Shown here in pieces: positions 22,127 to 30,909 of a DNA stretch of 36,655 nt. The notes below the pieces were generated by a model. It saw only the letters and a list, made by a program, of their open reading frames with translations, searched no databases and had not been told where the DNA came from. A program made the position numbers and the translations under genes. The stretch's first letter is position 1, and each line of letters begins with the position of its first letter. This stretch comes from Paracoccaceae bacterium (GTDB lineage: Bacteria; Pseudomonadota; Alphaproteobacteria; Rhodobacterales; Rhodobacteraceae), in assembly GCA_030750975.1 (NCBI GenBank), contig JASMHC010000019.1, positions 1-36,655 of the forward strand, given 5' to 3'.

Positions 22127-24604
22127 ATGCCCAACAAACAGGTCTCGGTCCGTCTGACGGCCTCCGGGGGTGATCAGGTTCGCCGCGAGCTTAAAGGCGT
22201 TGGGTCCGATGGCGAGAAAGCCTTCCGCAAAACCTCACGCGAGGTGGAGCGCGCCAACGCCCGGCTCGCGGGCTTTGCCCGACGGGTCAAGGTGACGGCT
22301 GTTGCGGCGGCCTCAGCGGCCGCGGTGGGTGCAGTTGCTGCCACACGCTCGGCGATGGAGCGCGCCTTCGAGGTGCAGCGACAGGCGCAGCTCGCCAACG
22401 CGGATCCCGAGCAGTTTCAAGGCTGGGCCGCGGGTGCCGAGATGGTCGGGATAAAGGCTGACAAGCTCTCGGATATCTTAAAGGACATGAACGACCGCGT
22501 GGGGGATTTTCTGTCGACCGGTGGTGGGCCGATGAAGGACTTTTTCGAGCAGATCGCTCCCAAAGTCGGCGTGACTGCAGACCAGTTTGCAAAGCTCTCG
22601 GGTCCGGATGCGCTGCAGCTTTATGTCTCTTCGCTGGAAAAAGCCGGTGTGAACCAGCAGGAGATGACCTTCTTTCTTGAGGCCATGGCGTCTGATGCCA
22701 CGGCTTTGCTGCCGCTCCTAAGAGAGGGCGGTGCAGAGATGTCGACCTTGGCACAGCGGGCCGCCGAGCTGGGTGTGGTGATGGATCAAAAAACGATCGC
22801 CGGGCTTGTGCGCTCCCGGACGGCCCTTGTGGCGATGGGACAAGCTATAACAGGTGTCGGCAACAGGATCGGGGCGGCCGTGGCGCCGATCCTAGAGAAG
22901 CTGGCAAATGCCTTTGTGGCTCTGGCCAGTGCCACCTCCCCGCTGAGCCGTGCGCTTGATGGGGCACTGGGTCATCTTGAGCGTCTTGTTACCTATGGGG
23001 TCACGGCGGCAGGGATCTTCGGCACAAAGTTGGTGGCCGCACTTGCCCTTTCGGCCGCCCGAACCATAGCCATGGCAGGCGCCCTCAAGGTTCTGCGCGG
23101 GGCGCTTGTCCGCACCGGGATCGGGGCTCTTATCGTTGGTGCTGGCGAGCTGGTCTTCTGGTTTGGCAAACTGGTGCGCGGGGCTGGCGGGTTTGGCGAT
23201 GCGCTATCACTGCTCAATACCGTTGCAGGTCAGGTCTTCGAGCGCCTTCTGGCCAAAACTGCTGCCTGGGTTTGGGACATGCGCGCAGGCTGGCGCAGCT
23301 TTAAAGCCGAAGCGCTCTGGATGTTTCTTGGCGTTATCGATGGCGCAACGGATCTCGCCAACACACTCGTGAACACAATGCAAGGCACGGTGAAGAGCAT
23401 TGCTGTGATCTGGCAAGACCTGCCCCGGCTCTTGGGCTCGGCCATCTATGCTGGCGTCAATGCCGTCCAGCAGGGGCTAGGCGCGATGCTCAATTGGTCC
23501 ATCGACAAGCTCAACGGCTTTCTGGCCCGCGTGAATGGTGTCACCGACAAGCTACCGGATTGGGCACGCGCCGACTGGATGGTGTTGGATCCGCTCGAAA
23601 GCGTCGCGATCAAGGACATTGCCAATCCTTTTGAGGGAGTAGCAGCGGATACAGCCGCAGCGATACAGGCTGCCTTCGCTGAGGCTTTTTCCGAGGATGT
23701 GTTCTCACCCACAAATTCCGGCCTCATAGAGGACATTCTGAATGCCGAGGCCGGTGTTGAAGCCGCGCGCGAGATCGCGAATGCCTGGGCCGGTATCGGC
23801 AACCAACCGATCACCGCCTGGAAAGCTTTGAAAGACGCAGTCACCGACGCGGGTAAGACAGGTGAAGAGGCTTTGGCCGAAAGTGCTGCAGTCGGCGCAC
23901 GGTTGACCGCGGCGCTGGGCAATGCAGGAGATGTTGCAGACAAGACACGTGAAAAGCTCGCCGGATGGGCTGCGGTGCGCGATGGGCTCAAAAGCTTTGT
24001 CGAGACGGCCAAAGACTGGGGCAACGGGCTCAAGCAAGCCCTGACCGGCGCATTCAGCTCGGCCGAAAGCGCCTTCCGCAGCTTCGTGAATACCGGCAAG
24101 TTCGACTTCAAAAGCCTGGTGCGCTCGATCCTTGCGGACCTTGCTGTGCTGTCGTTTCGCCGTGCGGTTCTGGCACCTATTGCCAATGCGCTCTTTGGCG
24201 GCTTTGGCGGGGGCAGCAACCTTCTCGCCGGTGTCGCCCACAGCGGAGCGATTGCCGGTCTGACCGGGTCAACGCGCTCTGTGCCGGCACTTGCCTTTGC
24301 CGGGGCCCCCCAGATGCATTCCGGCGGGGCCGTAGGGACGGCCGGCCAACATGTCGGGTTACGCCCCGACGAAGTGCCCGCCATTTTGCAACGGGGCGAG
24401 CGGGTGCTCTCGCGACGAGAGACCGCAGCTTATGGACAAGGGGCGGCCCAGGCCCAAGCTGTGACCATCCATGTCGATGCGCGCGGGGCTCAGGCCGGTG
24501 TGGCCGAAGAGATTGCCCACAAGCTCGAAGAGATGCTGCCTGCGGTACGCAGAATTGCCCGTGACGAGGTGAGCGTGCGGCTCGGGCGGGGATACAAGTT
24601 ATGA
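22127..24604 (+). CDS. Tail tape measure protein
   Basis: 825 residues. It shows the usual order: N-terminal VSVRLTASGGDQVRRELKGVG, coiled-coil helical region with LREGGAEMSTLAQRAAELG, hydrophobic segments near residues 290-360 (YGVTAAGIFGTKLVAALAL, IGALIVGAGELVFWFGK), an Ala-rich body, and a C-terminal tail with MHSGGAVGTAGQHVG and EVPAILQRGERVLSRRE. That ending is typical of tape measure proteins. It sets tail length (roughly 0.15 nm per residue, hence about 120 nm by the usual rule) and is released during DNA injection. Its 5' end follows vapB. Confidence 0.92.
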   Translation: MPNKQVSVRLTASGGDQVRRELKGVGSDGEKAFRKTSREVERANARLAGFARRVKVTAVAAASAAAVGAVAATRSAMERAFEVQRQAQLANADPEQFQGWAAGAEMVGIKADKLSDILKDMNDRVGDFLSTGGGPMKDFFEQIAPKVGVTADQFAKLSGPDALQLYVSSLEKAGVNQQEMTFFLEAMASDATALLPLLREGGAEMSTLAQRAAELGVVMDQKTIAGLVRSRTALVAMGQAITGVGNRIGAAVAPILEKLANAFVALASATSPLSRALDGALGHLERLVTYGVTAAGIFGTKLVAALALSAARTIAMAGALKVLRGALVRTGIGALIVGAGELVFWFGKLVRGAGGFGDALSLLNTVAGQVFERLLAKTAAWVWDMRAGWRSFKAEALWMFLGVIDGATDLANTLVNTMQGTVKSIAVIWQDLPRLLGSAIYAGVNAVQQGLGAMLNWSIDKLNGFLARVNGVTDKLPDWARADWMVLDPLESVAIKDIANPFEGVAADTAAAIQAAFAEAFSEDVFSPTNSGLIEDILNAEAGVEAAREIANAWAGIGNQPITAWKALKDAVTDAGKTGEEALAESAAVGARLTAALGNAGDVADKTREKLAGWAAVRDGLKSFVETAKDWGNGLKQALTGAFSSAESAFRSFVNTGKFDFKSLVRSILADLAVLSFRRAVLAPIANALFGGFGGGSNLLAGVAHSGAIAGLTGSTRSVPALAFAGAPQMHSGGAVGTAGQHVGLRPDEVPAILQRGERVLSRRETAAYGQGAAQAQAVTIHVDARGAQAGVAEEIAHKLEEMLPAVRRIARDEVSVRLGRGYKL

Positions 24605-25197
24605 CGATCCCCGTCTTACCTCTCACACTGGTGTCTTCCCTCACCCGCACACTTGAGGCGGCCGTGGCCCCGGTGCCGTCCGCTTTTACCGGTACAAGCC
24701 AAGTGCAGGATTGGGGTGGGCGCTGGTGGCGCTACGAGATCGAGATGGGGATCACCAGGGGGCGTGACGCGCGCATTCTCTCGGCCTTCCTGGCCGCTCT
24801 TAGCGGTGCTGCTGGACGGTTCTTGTTGGCGGATCCGTCTGCCCGCGCGCAGGCCTCATTGCCTGGTGCGCCCTATGTTATTGGAGGTGCTCAGACGGGC
24901 ACAGCGCTCGCAACAAGTGGCTGGGACGCGGGCGCGGCGCCTCAAAATGGGGACTTCTTCAGCCTTGGCGCCAGTGCCGCCACACGGCTTTACCAGCTGA
25001 CGGCAGACGTGACACCGGATGCCTTTGGCGAAGCCACACTGAGCTTTGTGCCCGCCCTGCGTTCCGCGCCGCTGGAGGGCGCACCGCTCAACATTACAGC
25101 CCCACAGGTCTGCTTGCGGCTCAACAATTCGGTTCCGACACGGATCACGCGGGCCGACACGCATCGCTTTACACTCACCGCCCGGGAGGCTCTCTGA
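24601..25197 (+). CDS. Distal tail protein-like
   Basis: 198 residues. The beta-rich order SSLTRTLEAAVAPVPS, WGGRWWRYEIEMG, RDARILSAFLAALSG, GRFLLADPSAR and NITAPQVCLRLNNS recalls distal tail and baseplate hub proteins of Rhodobacterales siphophages. The ATG overlaps the tape measure stop by 4 bases, and the stop overlaps the next gene by 1 base. It would join the tube to the tip. Identification is from position and pattern. Confidence 0.6.
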   Translation: MTIPVLPLTLVSSLTRTLEAAVAPVPSAFTGTSQVQDWGGRWWRYEIEMGITRGRDARILSAFLAALSGAAGRFLLADPSARAQASLPGAPYVIGGAQTGTALATSGWDAGAAPQNGDFFSLGASAATRLYQLTADVTPDAFGEATLSFVPALRSAPLEGAPLNITAPQVCLRLNNSVPTRITRADTHRFTLTAREAL

Positions 25198-25757
25198 TGA
25201 CCAAAACCCTGACACCGGAGTTTGCCGCGGCTCTGGGAGCCCGAGATCTCAAACCGGTGATCTTTTATGAGGGCCAGTTTGCCTCTGGCACCCTCCGGCT
25301 TTGGTCAGGGTTGGGCGAGATCCCCTGGAACGGCGAGACCTGGTCGGGCGCCGGATATCTCCTGGGTCTCGGCGCGCTGGAAGAAAGCACCGAGGTGGCG
25401 GCCAGCGGTGTCACCATCAGCCTCTCCGGCGTCGATCCCGCGCTGGTCTCGGCGGCCATTGCCGACGCCCGTCAGGGTCTTCCGGGCAAGGTCTGGATCG
25501 GGCTGTTGGATGAGAACGGCGCCATCATTGCCGATCCTGTGCAGGCCTTTGCAGGGCGGCTCGATGTGCCCGAGATCACCGATGATGCCACGCGGTGTAC
25601 CATCAGCATCTCTTATGAAAGCCGGCTTATCGACCTCACCACGCCGCGCAACTGGCGCTACACGCACGAAAGCCAGCAGGTGCTTTACCCAGGAGACAAA
25701 GGGCTCGAATATGTTGCCGCCATTCAGGATCAGGAGGTGACATGGGGGCGGGGGTGA
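25197..25757 (+). CDS. DUF2163-like tail tip protein
   Basis: 186 residues, mostly beta strands. Features: DLKPVIFYEGQFASGTLRLWSG, GETWSGAGYLLGLGALEE, VTISLSGVDPALVSAAI, VWIGLLDENGAIIADP, AFAGRLDVPEI and ISYESRLIDLTTPRNWRYT. The pattern is that of the DUF2163/hub proteins in gene transfer agents and siphophages. It overlaps the upstream gene by 1 base. Its stop is 5 bases from the end of leftward higA. Confidence 0.7.
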   Translation: MTKTLTPEFAAALGARDLKPVIFYEGQFASGTLRLWSGLGEIPWNGETWSGAGYLLGLGALEESTEVAASGVTISLSGVDPALVSAAIADARQGLPGKVWIGLLDENGAIIADPVQAFAGRLDVPEITDDATRCTISISYESRLIDLTTPRNWRYTHESQQVLYPGDKGLEYVAAIQDQEVTWGRG

Positions 25758-25762
25758 AGTGG

Positions 25763-26062
25763 TCAGGCCTGGCCTTCGACCAAGCGCTGCAGGTTGATCC
25801 GGTATCCGAGTGCTTTGGCAACCTGCGAAAGCGTGGCCAATGTTGGATTGCCGCCATGACGGAAGGACTTGTACATCACTTCACGGCTCACCTCTGCCTG
25901 GGAGGCGATCTCGCTCATACCGCGGGCACGGGCGATGTCGCCAATCGCGGCCACAATAAGATCCGGATCGCCGTCTTCGAAAGCGGCTTCCAGATAGGCT
26001 TCTTGTGCCTCAAGGTTCTCCAGTCGCTCGACCGGATCCCATTCAGTCGTCTTAAGGGGCAT
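25763..26062 (-). CDS. higA: HigA-like XRE antitoxin (HI1420 type)
   Basis: 99 residues from ATG 26062; GTG 26065 is one codon further up. It has the addiction-module antidote pattern: PVERLENLEAQEAYLEAAFE, then the XRE core IGDIARARGMSEIASQAEVSREVMYKSF, then GNPTLATLSQVAKALGYRI. It binds HigB and represses the operon. The toxin gene comes first here, the order typical of higBA, with an 11-base overlap. The 3' end abuts the preceding tail gene. Confidence 0.9.
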   Translation of the reverse strand: MPLKTTEWDPVERLENLEAQEAYLEAAFEDGDPDLIVAAIGDIARARGMSEIASQAEVSREVMYKSFRHGGNPTLATLSQVAKALGYRINLQRLVEGQA

Positions 26063-26354
26063 CACCCACCTCCTTCACCATTTCCTTCGCCCGGGCGATG
26101 TCGGCATTCTGCCGCTTCTTGTCACCACCACAGAGCAATACCACAATCTGCTCACCTCGCCTCGTGAAATACAGCCGATAACCGGGGCCGTAATCTACGC
26201 GCAATTCGCTGACGCCGTCGCCCAGAGATTTGCTATCCCCGAAGTGCCCGAGACTGAGGCGCCTCAACCGGATATCGATCCGCGCCTGAGCACGACGGTC
26301 GCGCAATCCGTTCAGCCAATCGGCGAACACCTCAGTCTGACGTAACTCGAGCAT
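26052..26354 (-). CDS. higB: HigB-like RelE/ParE-superfamily toxin (HI1419 type)
   Basis: 100 residues. Segments ELRQTEVFADWLNGLRD, RIDIRLRRLSLGHFGDSK, GVSELRVDYGPGYRLYFTRRG and IVVLLCGGDKKRQNADIARA are the classical addiction-module killer protein order. The basic residues and Tyr in GPGYRLYF and GGDKKRQ are those used for mRNA cutting on the ribosome in this superfamily. The ATG at 26354 begins just below a TGTGTA/TACACA palindrome. Confidence 0.92.
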   Translation of the reverse strand: MLELRQTEVFADWLNGLRDRRAQARIDIRLRRLSLGHFGDSKSLGDGVSELRVDYGPGYRLYFTRRGEQIVVLLCGGDKKRQNADIARAKEMVKEVGDAP

Positions 26355-26355
26355 C

Positions 26356-26373
26356 TGTGTAATTTAATACACA
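26356..26373. promoter_or_regulatory. Candidate higBA operator
   Basis: TGTGTA and TACACA are inverted arms separated by ATTTAA, one base upstream of the higB start. The arms resemble those at the ccdAB operator in opposite orientation. The site is the only AT-rich stretch in the gap before the next tail gene. Confidence 0.55.
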
Positions 26374-26402
26374 ATTTGGGATCCGTCAATCCAGGAAGAA
26401 AT

Positions 26403-26810
26403 ATGCCCCGCATTCCCCATTGGGAGCGCCATCTGGCGTCTGCCCTCACCGCCGCGCGCACCTCGCCCTTTGCCTGGGGCACCCATGATTGCGCCACCTG
26501 GGTCTTCGATCTGCGCCAAATGCTGACAGACGGTAAGGATGTAGCCGCCCTCTGGCGTGGCACCTACACCACGGCATCAGGTGCTGCCCGCGTGATGCGC
26601 CGCCTCGGATGGTCCGATCTGGAAGCCATGGGCCGTGATCTGCTGAGTGAGCCCCTGCCCTCTACCCGGCTGGCACAACGCGGTGACATTCTTCTCGGCG
26701 GACGCCCGGACGCCTTCGGCATCTGTGCTGGCGCACGCGGCGCGTTCCTGACGCCGTCTGGACTTTGCTTTCTGCCACTTTCCACCTGCCGCCTGGCCTG
26801 GAGGCTCTGA
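26403..26810 (+). CDS. DUF6950-like / NlpC-P60-related tail protein
   Basis: 135 residues from ATG 26403 (MPRIPHWERHLASAL), with AGGAAG just upstream. The FAWGTHDCATWVFDL segment (about 24-38) holds the Cys of NlpC/P60-like enzymes, and an RGDILLGGRP follows, but I see no clear catalytic His, as in DUF6950-type proteins. In gene transfer agents and siphophages a hydrolase of this class sits between hub and tip genes. It may help peptidoglycan penetration or have a structural role only. The stop overlaps the tip gene start. Confidence 0.75.
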   Translation: MPRIPHWERHLASALTAARTSPFAWGTHDCATWVFDLRQMLTDGKDVAALWRGTYTTASGAARVMRRLGWSDLEAMGRDLLSEPLPSTRLAQRGDILLGGRPDAFGICAGARGAFLTPSGLCFLPLSTCRLAWRL

Positions 26811-29374
26811 TGCCCTTTCTGGTTCCTGCCATCACCTCTGTCGCCACATGGATCAGCACCACCCTGGCGGCCGGTGGCATACAGGCGTTTTTGTTGCGCA
26901 CTGCCGGCACGCTGGTGCTGACAGCGGCCGCGCAAAAGCTGATGCCGCAGCCTCAGGTGGGCTCTCTGTCCCGCTCTGTCTCGGTCCGAGCGCCTGTGGC
27001 CCAGCGCGAGATTGTCTACGGCTCTCGCCGAAAGGGCGGGGTGATTGTCTTTCTGCACAGCCGGGGCGATCGCGACCAGTATCTGCATCTGGTCATCGCG
27101 CTGGCCGGCCATCAGGTGCAGTCGATCGGCTCGGTGTATTTTAACGGTGAAGAAGCCGTGGATGCCGCCGGCACTGCCGTCGGGCGCTATGCGGGCAAGG
27201 TCACACTCGAGAAAGCTTTGGGGGCCGACGATCAAGCGGCCTTTGCGGGGCTGCGCGCTGCGGTCCCCGAGAAGTGGACCAGCGCGCATCGGTTGGCCGG
27301 CATTGCCGCGATCCATCTGCAGCTGACCTATGATCCGGACGTGTTTCCCTCTGGCATTCCGAACAACATCACCGTGGATCTCGACGGCAAAAACGATGTG
27401 TTTGACCCACGTCTGGGCACGCGGGGTTATACCAACAACGCCGCGCTGTGCCTCGCGGATTACATATCGCTCACGCGCTTCGGTCTCGGAGCCTCCTATG
27501 GGACCGAAGATGGCATTGATCCCGATGATCTCATCGAAGCTGCAAACATCAGTGACGAGGAGGTGCCGCGCGCCGATGACGGTTCAGAGCCGCGCTATAC
27601 CTGCAATGGCGTGGTCTCGCTGGCCCAAGACCCCAAGACCAATATCGAAGCGATGCTCACAGCCATGGCTGGCATCTGCGTTATGCAAGCGGGGCGCTGG
27701 CGCATTCATACCGGTGCCTACCGGATGCCGGAAATCACCCTGGGTCCCGATGATATCCGCCCGGGCGGCATGACGCTCTCGACCCGCATCTCCATGGCAG
27801 AGAACTGCAACGGGGTGCGCGGCCAGTTCATCTCACCAGAGAACAACTGGCAGCCCGACGACTTTCCCGCCATCGCCTCGGATGTGTATCTCACTGAGGA
27901 CCAGGGTGAGCAGCGTTGGCGGGATATCTCGTTGCCGTTCACCACCTCTGCGTCCTGTGCGCAGCGGCTCGCAAAGATCGAGCTTGAGCGCACCCGCCGG
28001 CAGATGTCGGTCCGGCTTGTAGGCAAGCTCACCGCCTGGGCGCCGGATGTGGGGGGCACGGCGGCGCTGGATTACGCCCGCTGGGGCTTTGTCGCCAAAC
28101 CTTTCGAAGTGGTGCGGCAAAACCTCGAGCTTGTCCGCGAAGGAGAGGCTGTGGCGCTGCTGCCCGACCTGACCCTGCGCGAGACCTCGCCGCTCATCTA
28201 TGATTGGGACGCCAGCGAGGAGCAGATCTATGCCGCCGCCCCGCGCACCGCCCTGCCCTCGGGCTTTGATCTGCCAGCCCCCGGCACGCCCGAGGTTACC
28301 GAAAGCCTCTATGTGACCCGTGATGGTGGCGCGCTGAAGATCAAGGCAGACATCACCTGGGCACCATCTGCCAGTGCTTTTGTAGAGCGTTATCAGATTG
28401 CTGCCCGGAATGAGGCAGAGGGTCCGGACGCCCCCTGGCAGGATCTGGGACAAACCACAGACACGCGGTTTAACCATCGCGACATTGCCGCTGGTCTCTG
28501 GACCTACCGCGTCAAAGCCATCTCGGCGCTGGGCGTGCGTTCAAACTGGCGGGAGCGGTCTGTGGAAATCCTGGGGCTTTCGGCGCCACCGCAAGCTCTG
28601 GACGGCCTGACCCTGCAAACCGCCGGCGGGCTGGCAATTCTCAAGTGGTCGAAATCCCCCGATCCGGATGTTCGGTTGGGTGGCGCCATTGTCATCCGCC
28701 ATTCCACGGCCGGCACGCCTGCCTGGGCGAACTCTGTTTCGATGGACCGTGTGGCTGGCGCTGAAGCTCTTGCAGTCGTTCCAGCCAAGCCCGGCACCTA
28801 TCTGCTGCGGGCCGAAGACAGCGGCGGGCGTTTGGGTCCGGTGGCGATGATCACAACCAAAGCTGCTCAGGCCGTCCGCTTTGCCCCGGTCGACAGTCTG
28901 ATGGCCGATCCCGGTTTTGTAGGTAGCAAAACGGATTTGGGTGTGAGTGGGGCCGGGCTGCAGATTGCAGAAGACCTGGATGGAACCGGCGCCCGGATCA
29001 CCGTGGCCTCCGAAGGCCTTTACGCCTTCAATCTCGGCCTCGACTTTGGCACCCTGCGCCGCATTCGCCTGCGCAGCGAGATCGATCTTTCGGTTTTGGC
29101 CCTGCAGGATCTGATCGACGATCGATTGAGCCCGATGGACAGCTGGGCGGACTTTGACGGGGCCGAAGGTGCCGAGGTCGATGTGGTGCTGGAAGCCCGC
29201 GAGACCGACGATGATCCGGCAGCAGCCCCCGTCTGGTCCGACTGGGGGCGTGTCGACAGTCATGAGATTGAAGCCCGGGCCATTGAAGCGCGCGCCTGGC
29301 TGCGCACCACAGATACCGGCTACTCGCCGCTGGTCACAAAACTCCGCCTGCATGCCGATGAGGTCAGCCCATGA
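26810..29374 (+). CDS. Tail tip attachment protein (lambda J-like)
   Basis: 854 residues from ATG 26810, with GGAGG at 26800-26804. The order is an N-terminal hydrophobic segment (about 1-45), the conserved VSVRAPVAQREIVYGSRRKGG of TipJ, a hub region (PNNITVDLDGKNDVFDPR and NNAALCLADYISLTRFG), then fibronectin-like domains with ITWAPSASAFVERYQI and YRVKAISALGVRS. The C-terminal 200 residues are likely the receptor-binding part. It sets host range by contacting the cell surface. The stop overlaps the next gene (ATGA). Confidence 0.9.
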   Translation: MPFLVPAITSVATWISTTLAAGGIQAFLLRTAGTLVLTAAAQKLMPQPQVGSLSRSVSVRAPVAQREIVYGSRRKGGVIVFLHSRGDRDQYLHLVIALAGHQVQSIGSVYFNGEEAVDAAGTAVGRYAGKVTLEKALGADDQAAFAGLRAAVPEKWTSAHRLAGIAAIHLQLTYDPDVFPSGIPNNITVDLDGKNDVFDPRLGTRGYTNNAALCLADYISLTRFGLGASYGTEDGIDPDDLIEAANISDEEVPRADDGSEPRYTCNGVVSLAQDPKTNIEAMLTAMAGICVMQAGRWRIHTGAYRMPEITLGPDDIRPGGMTLSTRISMAENCNGVRGQFISPENNWQPDDFPAIASDVYLTEDQGEQRWRDISLPFTTSASCAQRLAKIELERTRRQMSVRLVGKLTAWAPDVGGTAALDYARWGFVAKPFEVVRQNLELVREGEAVALLPDLTLRETSPLIYDWDASEEQIYAAAPRTALPSGFDLPAPGTPEVTESLYVTRDGGALKIKADITWAPSASAFVERYQIAARNEAEGPDAPWQDLGQTTDTRFNHRDIAAGLWTYRVKAISALGVRSNWRERSVEILGLSAPPQALDGLTLQTAGGLAILKWSKSPDPDVRLGGAIVIRHSTAGTPAWANSVSMDRVAGAEALAVVPAKPGTYLLRAEDSGGRLGPVAMITTKAAQAVRFAPVDSLMADPGFVGSKTDLGVSGAGLQIAEDLDGTGARITVASEGLYAFNLGLDFGTLRRIRLRSEIDLSVLALQDLIDDRLSPMDSWADFDGAEGAEVDVVLEARETDDDPAAAPVWSDWGRVDSHEIEARAIEARAWLRTTDTGYSPLVTKLRLHADEVSP

Positions 29375-29601
29375 GCCAGACACCCTCTTTTACCCTGCTA
29401 AATGAAGCCGGGGCCGCCGTGCGCGCCCGTCTTAACGAGATCATCGCCGCCCTGCAGACCGTGAACGCCGGTCCTTCTGAGCCAGTTGACACCAAAGCCG
29501 GCATGCTTTGGCTTGATACCAGCGTCACACCGCCCGCTCTGAAGCTGCGCAATGCGGCCGACACCGGATGGGAGGAGGTGTTGGATGGTGGTGAGTATTA
29601 A
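29371..29601 (+). CDS. Small tail fibre-associated protein
   Basis: 76 residues, not assigned to a named family. A helix ([23 protein letters not shown]) is followed by [31 protein letters not shown], a beta motif found at the start of many phage tail fibres (GxLWxDTS...LKxRN). It probably links the tip to side fibres. Its last 4 bases overlap the 3' end of the leftward UPF0149 gene. Confidence 0.65.
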   Translation: MSQTPSFTLLNEAGAAVRARLNEIIAALQTVNAGPSEPVDTKAGMLWLDTSVTPPALKLRNAADTGWEEVLDGGEY

Positions 29602-30272
29602 TGGGCCCCGCAACAGAGCTTGTATTTGCGCCCCGACCCGCAGGGACAGGGATCGTTCCGGCCGATCTTCGTCTTACGCGCCGGGGCCGCATTGCCATTC
29701 GCAGGCTGAAACAACTCCGGGCGCGAGGATTTGAGGATGGTCGCGACACAGTTGGGAATGATATTCGGGGCGCTTTCATCGATCTCATCAACTGTCTTAT
29801 CGTCAAACGTGGCGTTCCCCGTGTAGATGTCGTGAAGTGCCATAAAGAACTGCAAACTAGACTGCGTTTTCTTGTCGGATCGATCATACAGATCAGCCCA
29901 AGCCTGTGGGCGGAGCGCTTGGGCGGTCACAAACCCATCAAGCCAGGGTTCCCAAAGAGTCTCGTCACTGTTGGGATCAACTTCATAGATCGGTTCAAGC
30001 CATCTCCCCTGCGTAATGCCCTGAGCAACAGAATTGTAATGCGCCATAACGGCCGCGGTGGTCTCCTGAACCGCTTTGAGATCGGGGAACTGTGCATCGC
30101 CTGTTTCGCCCCAGACATCCGGAAGCCACTCCGAAGGCTGGATCATCTCGGGACAGGTCAAAAGCCCGGTGACATAGCCATCAAGCTCGCTCAGCGTCAT
30201 CGGAGCGTTCTCTTGTGGCAAGGCAAACAATAGCGTTTCCAACCGGTTCATGTCTTTTTCTGATCGACTCAT
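29598..30272 (-). CDS. UPF0149 (YecA-type) protein with SEC-C zinc motif
   Basis: 224 residues from ATG 30272 ([18 protein letters not shown]); ATG 30251 is a possible later start. The helical UPF0149/YgfB-YecA domain ([31 protein letters not shown]) fills most of the protein. The C-terminus is an intact SEC-C motif, [20 protein letters not shown], which binds zinc and is used in SecA for partner contact. SEC-C proteins of this kind are not phage structural components, so this is cargo. It is antisense to the late operon and overlaps the end of the upstream gene by 4 bases. Confidence 0.9.
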   Translation of the reverse strand: MSRSEKDMNRLETLLFALPQENAPMTLSELDGYVTGLLTCPEMIQPSEWLPDVWGETGDAQFPDLKAVQETTAAVMAHYNSVAQGITQGRWLEPIYEVDPNSDETLWEPWLDGFVTAQALRPQAWADLYDRSDKKTQSSLQFFMALHDIYTGNATFDDKTVDEIDESAPNIIPNCVATILKSSRPELFQPANGNAAPARKTKIGRNDPCPCGSGRKYKLCCGAH

Positions 30273-30352
30273 ATCACATCCCCGCAAACTCCGACTTGTC
30301 CTATCCAGACAAGACGCGGGGATCAATCGCAACACAACGTTCGAGTGTTCAC

Positions 30353-30700
30353 ATGCGCACCACTTTTGAAGGTCCGGCGATCCTGCCGGGCTATGCCTAT
30401 CGCTTGCGCCTTGTCGCAGAGCACGCGCTCTTTGCCGAAGGTGCGAGTTTTGTGGCACAGATCCGCGTGGTCCCATCTTCGGACACCGTGCTGGCCGAGA
30501 TCAGCAGCGCCTCGGGCGGCTTTGTCAGGATCAGTGACACCGAGATGGATCTGGTTCTGTCACCAGAGCAAACCGCGCTTTGTACGCCCGGACGCGTGGT
30601 GCTCGATCTGGTGCGGTCCGATCTGACGCCCCCGCTGCATCTCGGGGTCTTTCTGGAACTGCCCGTCATGCAGCCCGTCACACGGGAGGTCAGCCCATGA
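30353..30700 (+). CDS. Hypothetical tail fibre-region protein
   Basis: 115 residues from ATG 30353. It is predicted all-beta ([69 protein letters not shown]). There are no membrane segments. I do not recognise a family, though such modules occur next to tip proteins in Rhodobacterales phages. It overlaps the collagen-like gene by 4 bases and follows the UPF0149 promoter gap. Confidence 0.6.
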   Translation: MRTTFEGPAILPGYAYRLRLVAEHALFAEGASFVAQIRVVPSSDTVLAEISSASGGFVRISDTEMDLVLSPEQTALCTPGRVVLDLVRSDLTPPLHLGVFLELPVMQPVTREVSP

Positions 30701-30909
30701 GCGATCCTCTGACATCCGGTTCCTGGACCGGCCCTGTGAACAGCGGGACCGTCGCGGTCAAACCTGCGACAAGTCCCTTGCGCATTGACGTGGGCGGCAC
30801 GCCCGGGCCCGCGGGACCTGCCGGACCCAAAGGACCCCAAGGGGCCGCCGGTGAACCCGGCATCACGCTTCTTCCAACCGACACGCCCATCAACGGAGGC
30901 TTTTTCTGA
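30697..30909 (+). CDS. Small collagen-like tail protein
   Basis: 70 residues from ATG 30697, with GGGAGGT ahead of it. The centre is a Gly-X-Y run (GTPGPAGPAGPKGPQGAAGE), a short collagen-like repeat of about seven triplets. Such stalks trimerise in phage fibres. The flanks are short beta-type sequences. The stop overlaps the fibre gene start. Confidence 0.8.
   Translation: MSDPLTSGSWTGPVNSGTVAVKPATSPLRIDVGGTPGPAGPAGPKGPQGAAGEPGITLLPTDTPINGGFF

Noticed and set aside
23446-24384. A 312-codon frame antisense to the tape measure gene
   Set aside because: It is a product of strong third-position GC bias opposite a real gene; the Ser/Ala/Arg/Pro-rich translation has no domain character. The same applies to long antisense frames at 5387-6049, 9177-9959, 13210-13749 and 28541-29383.
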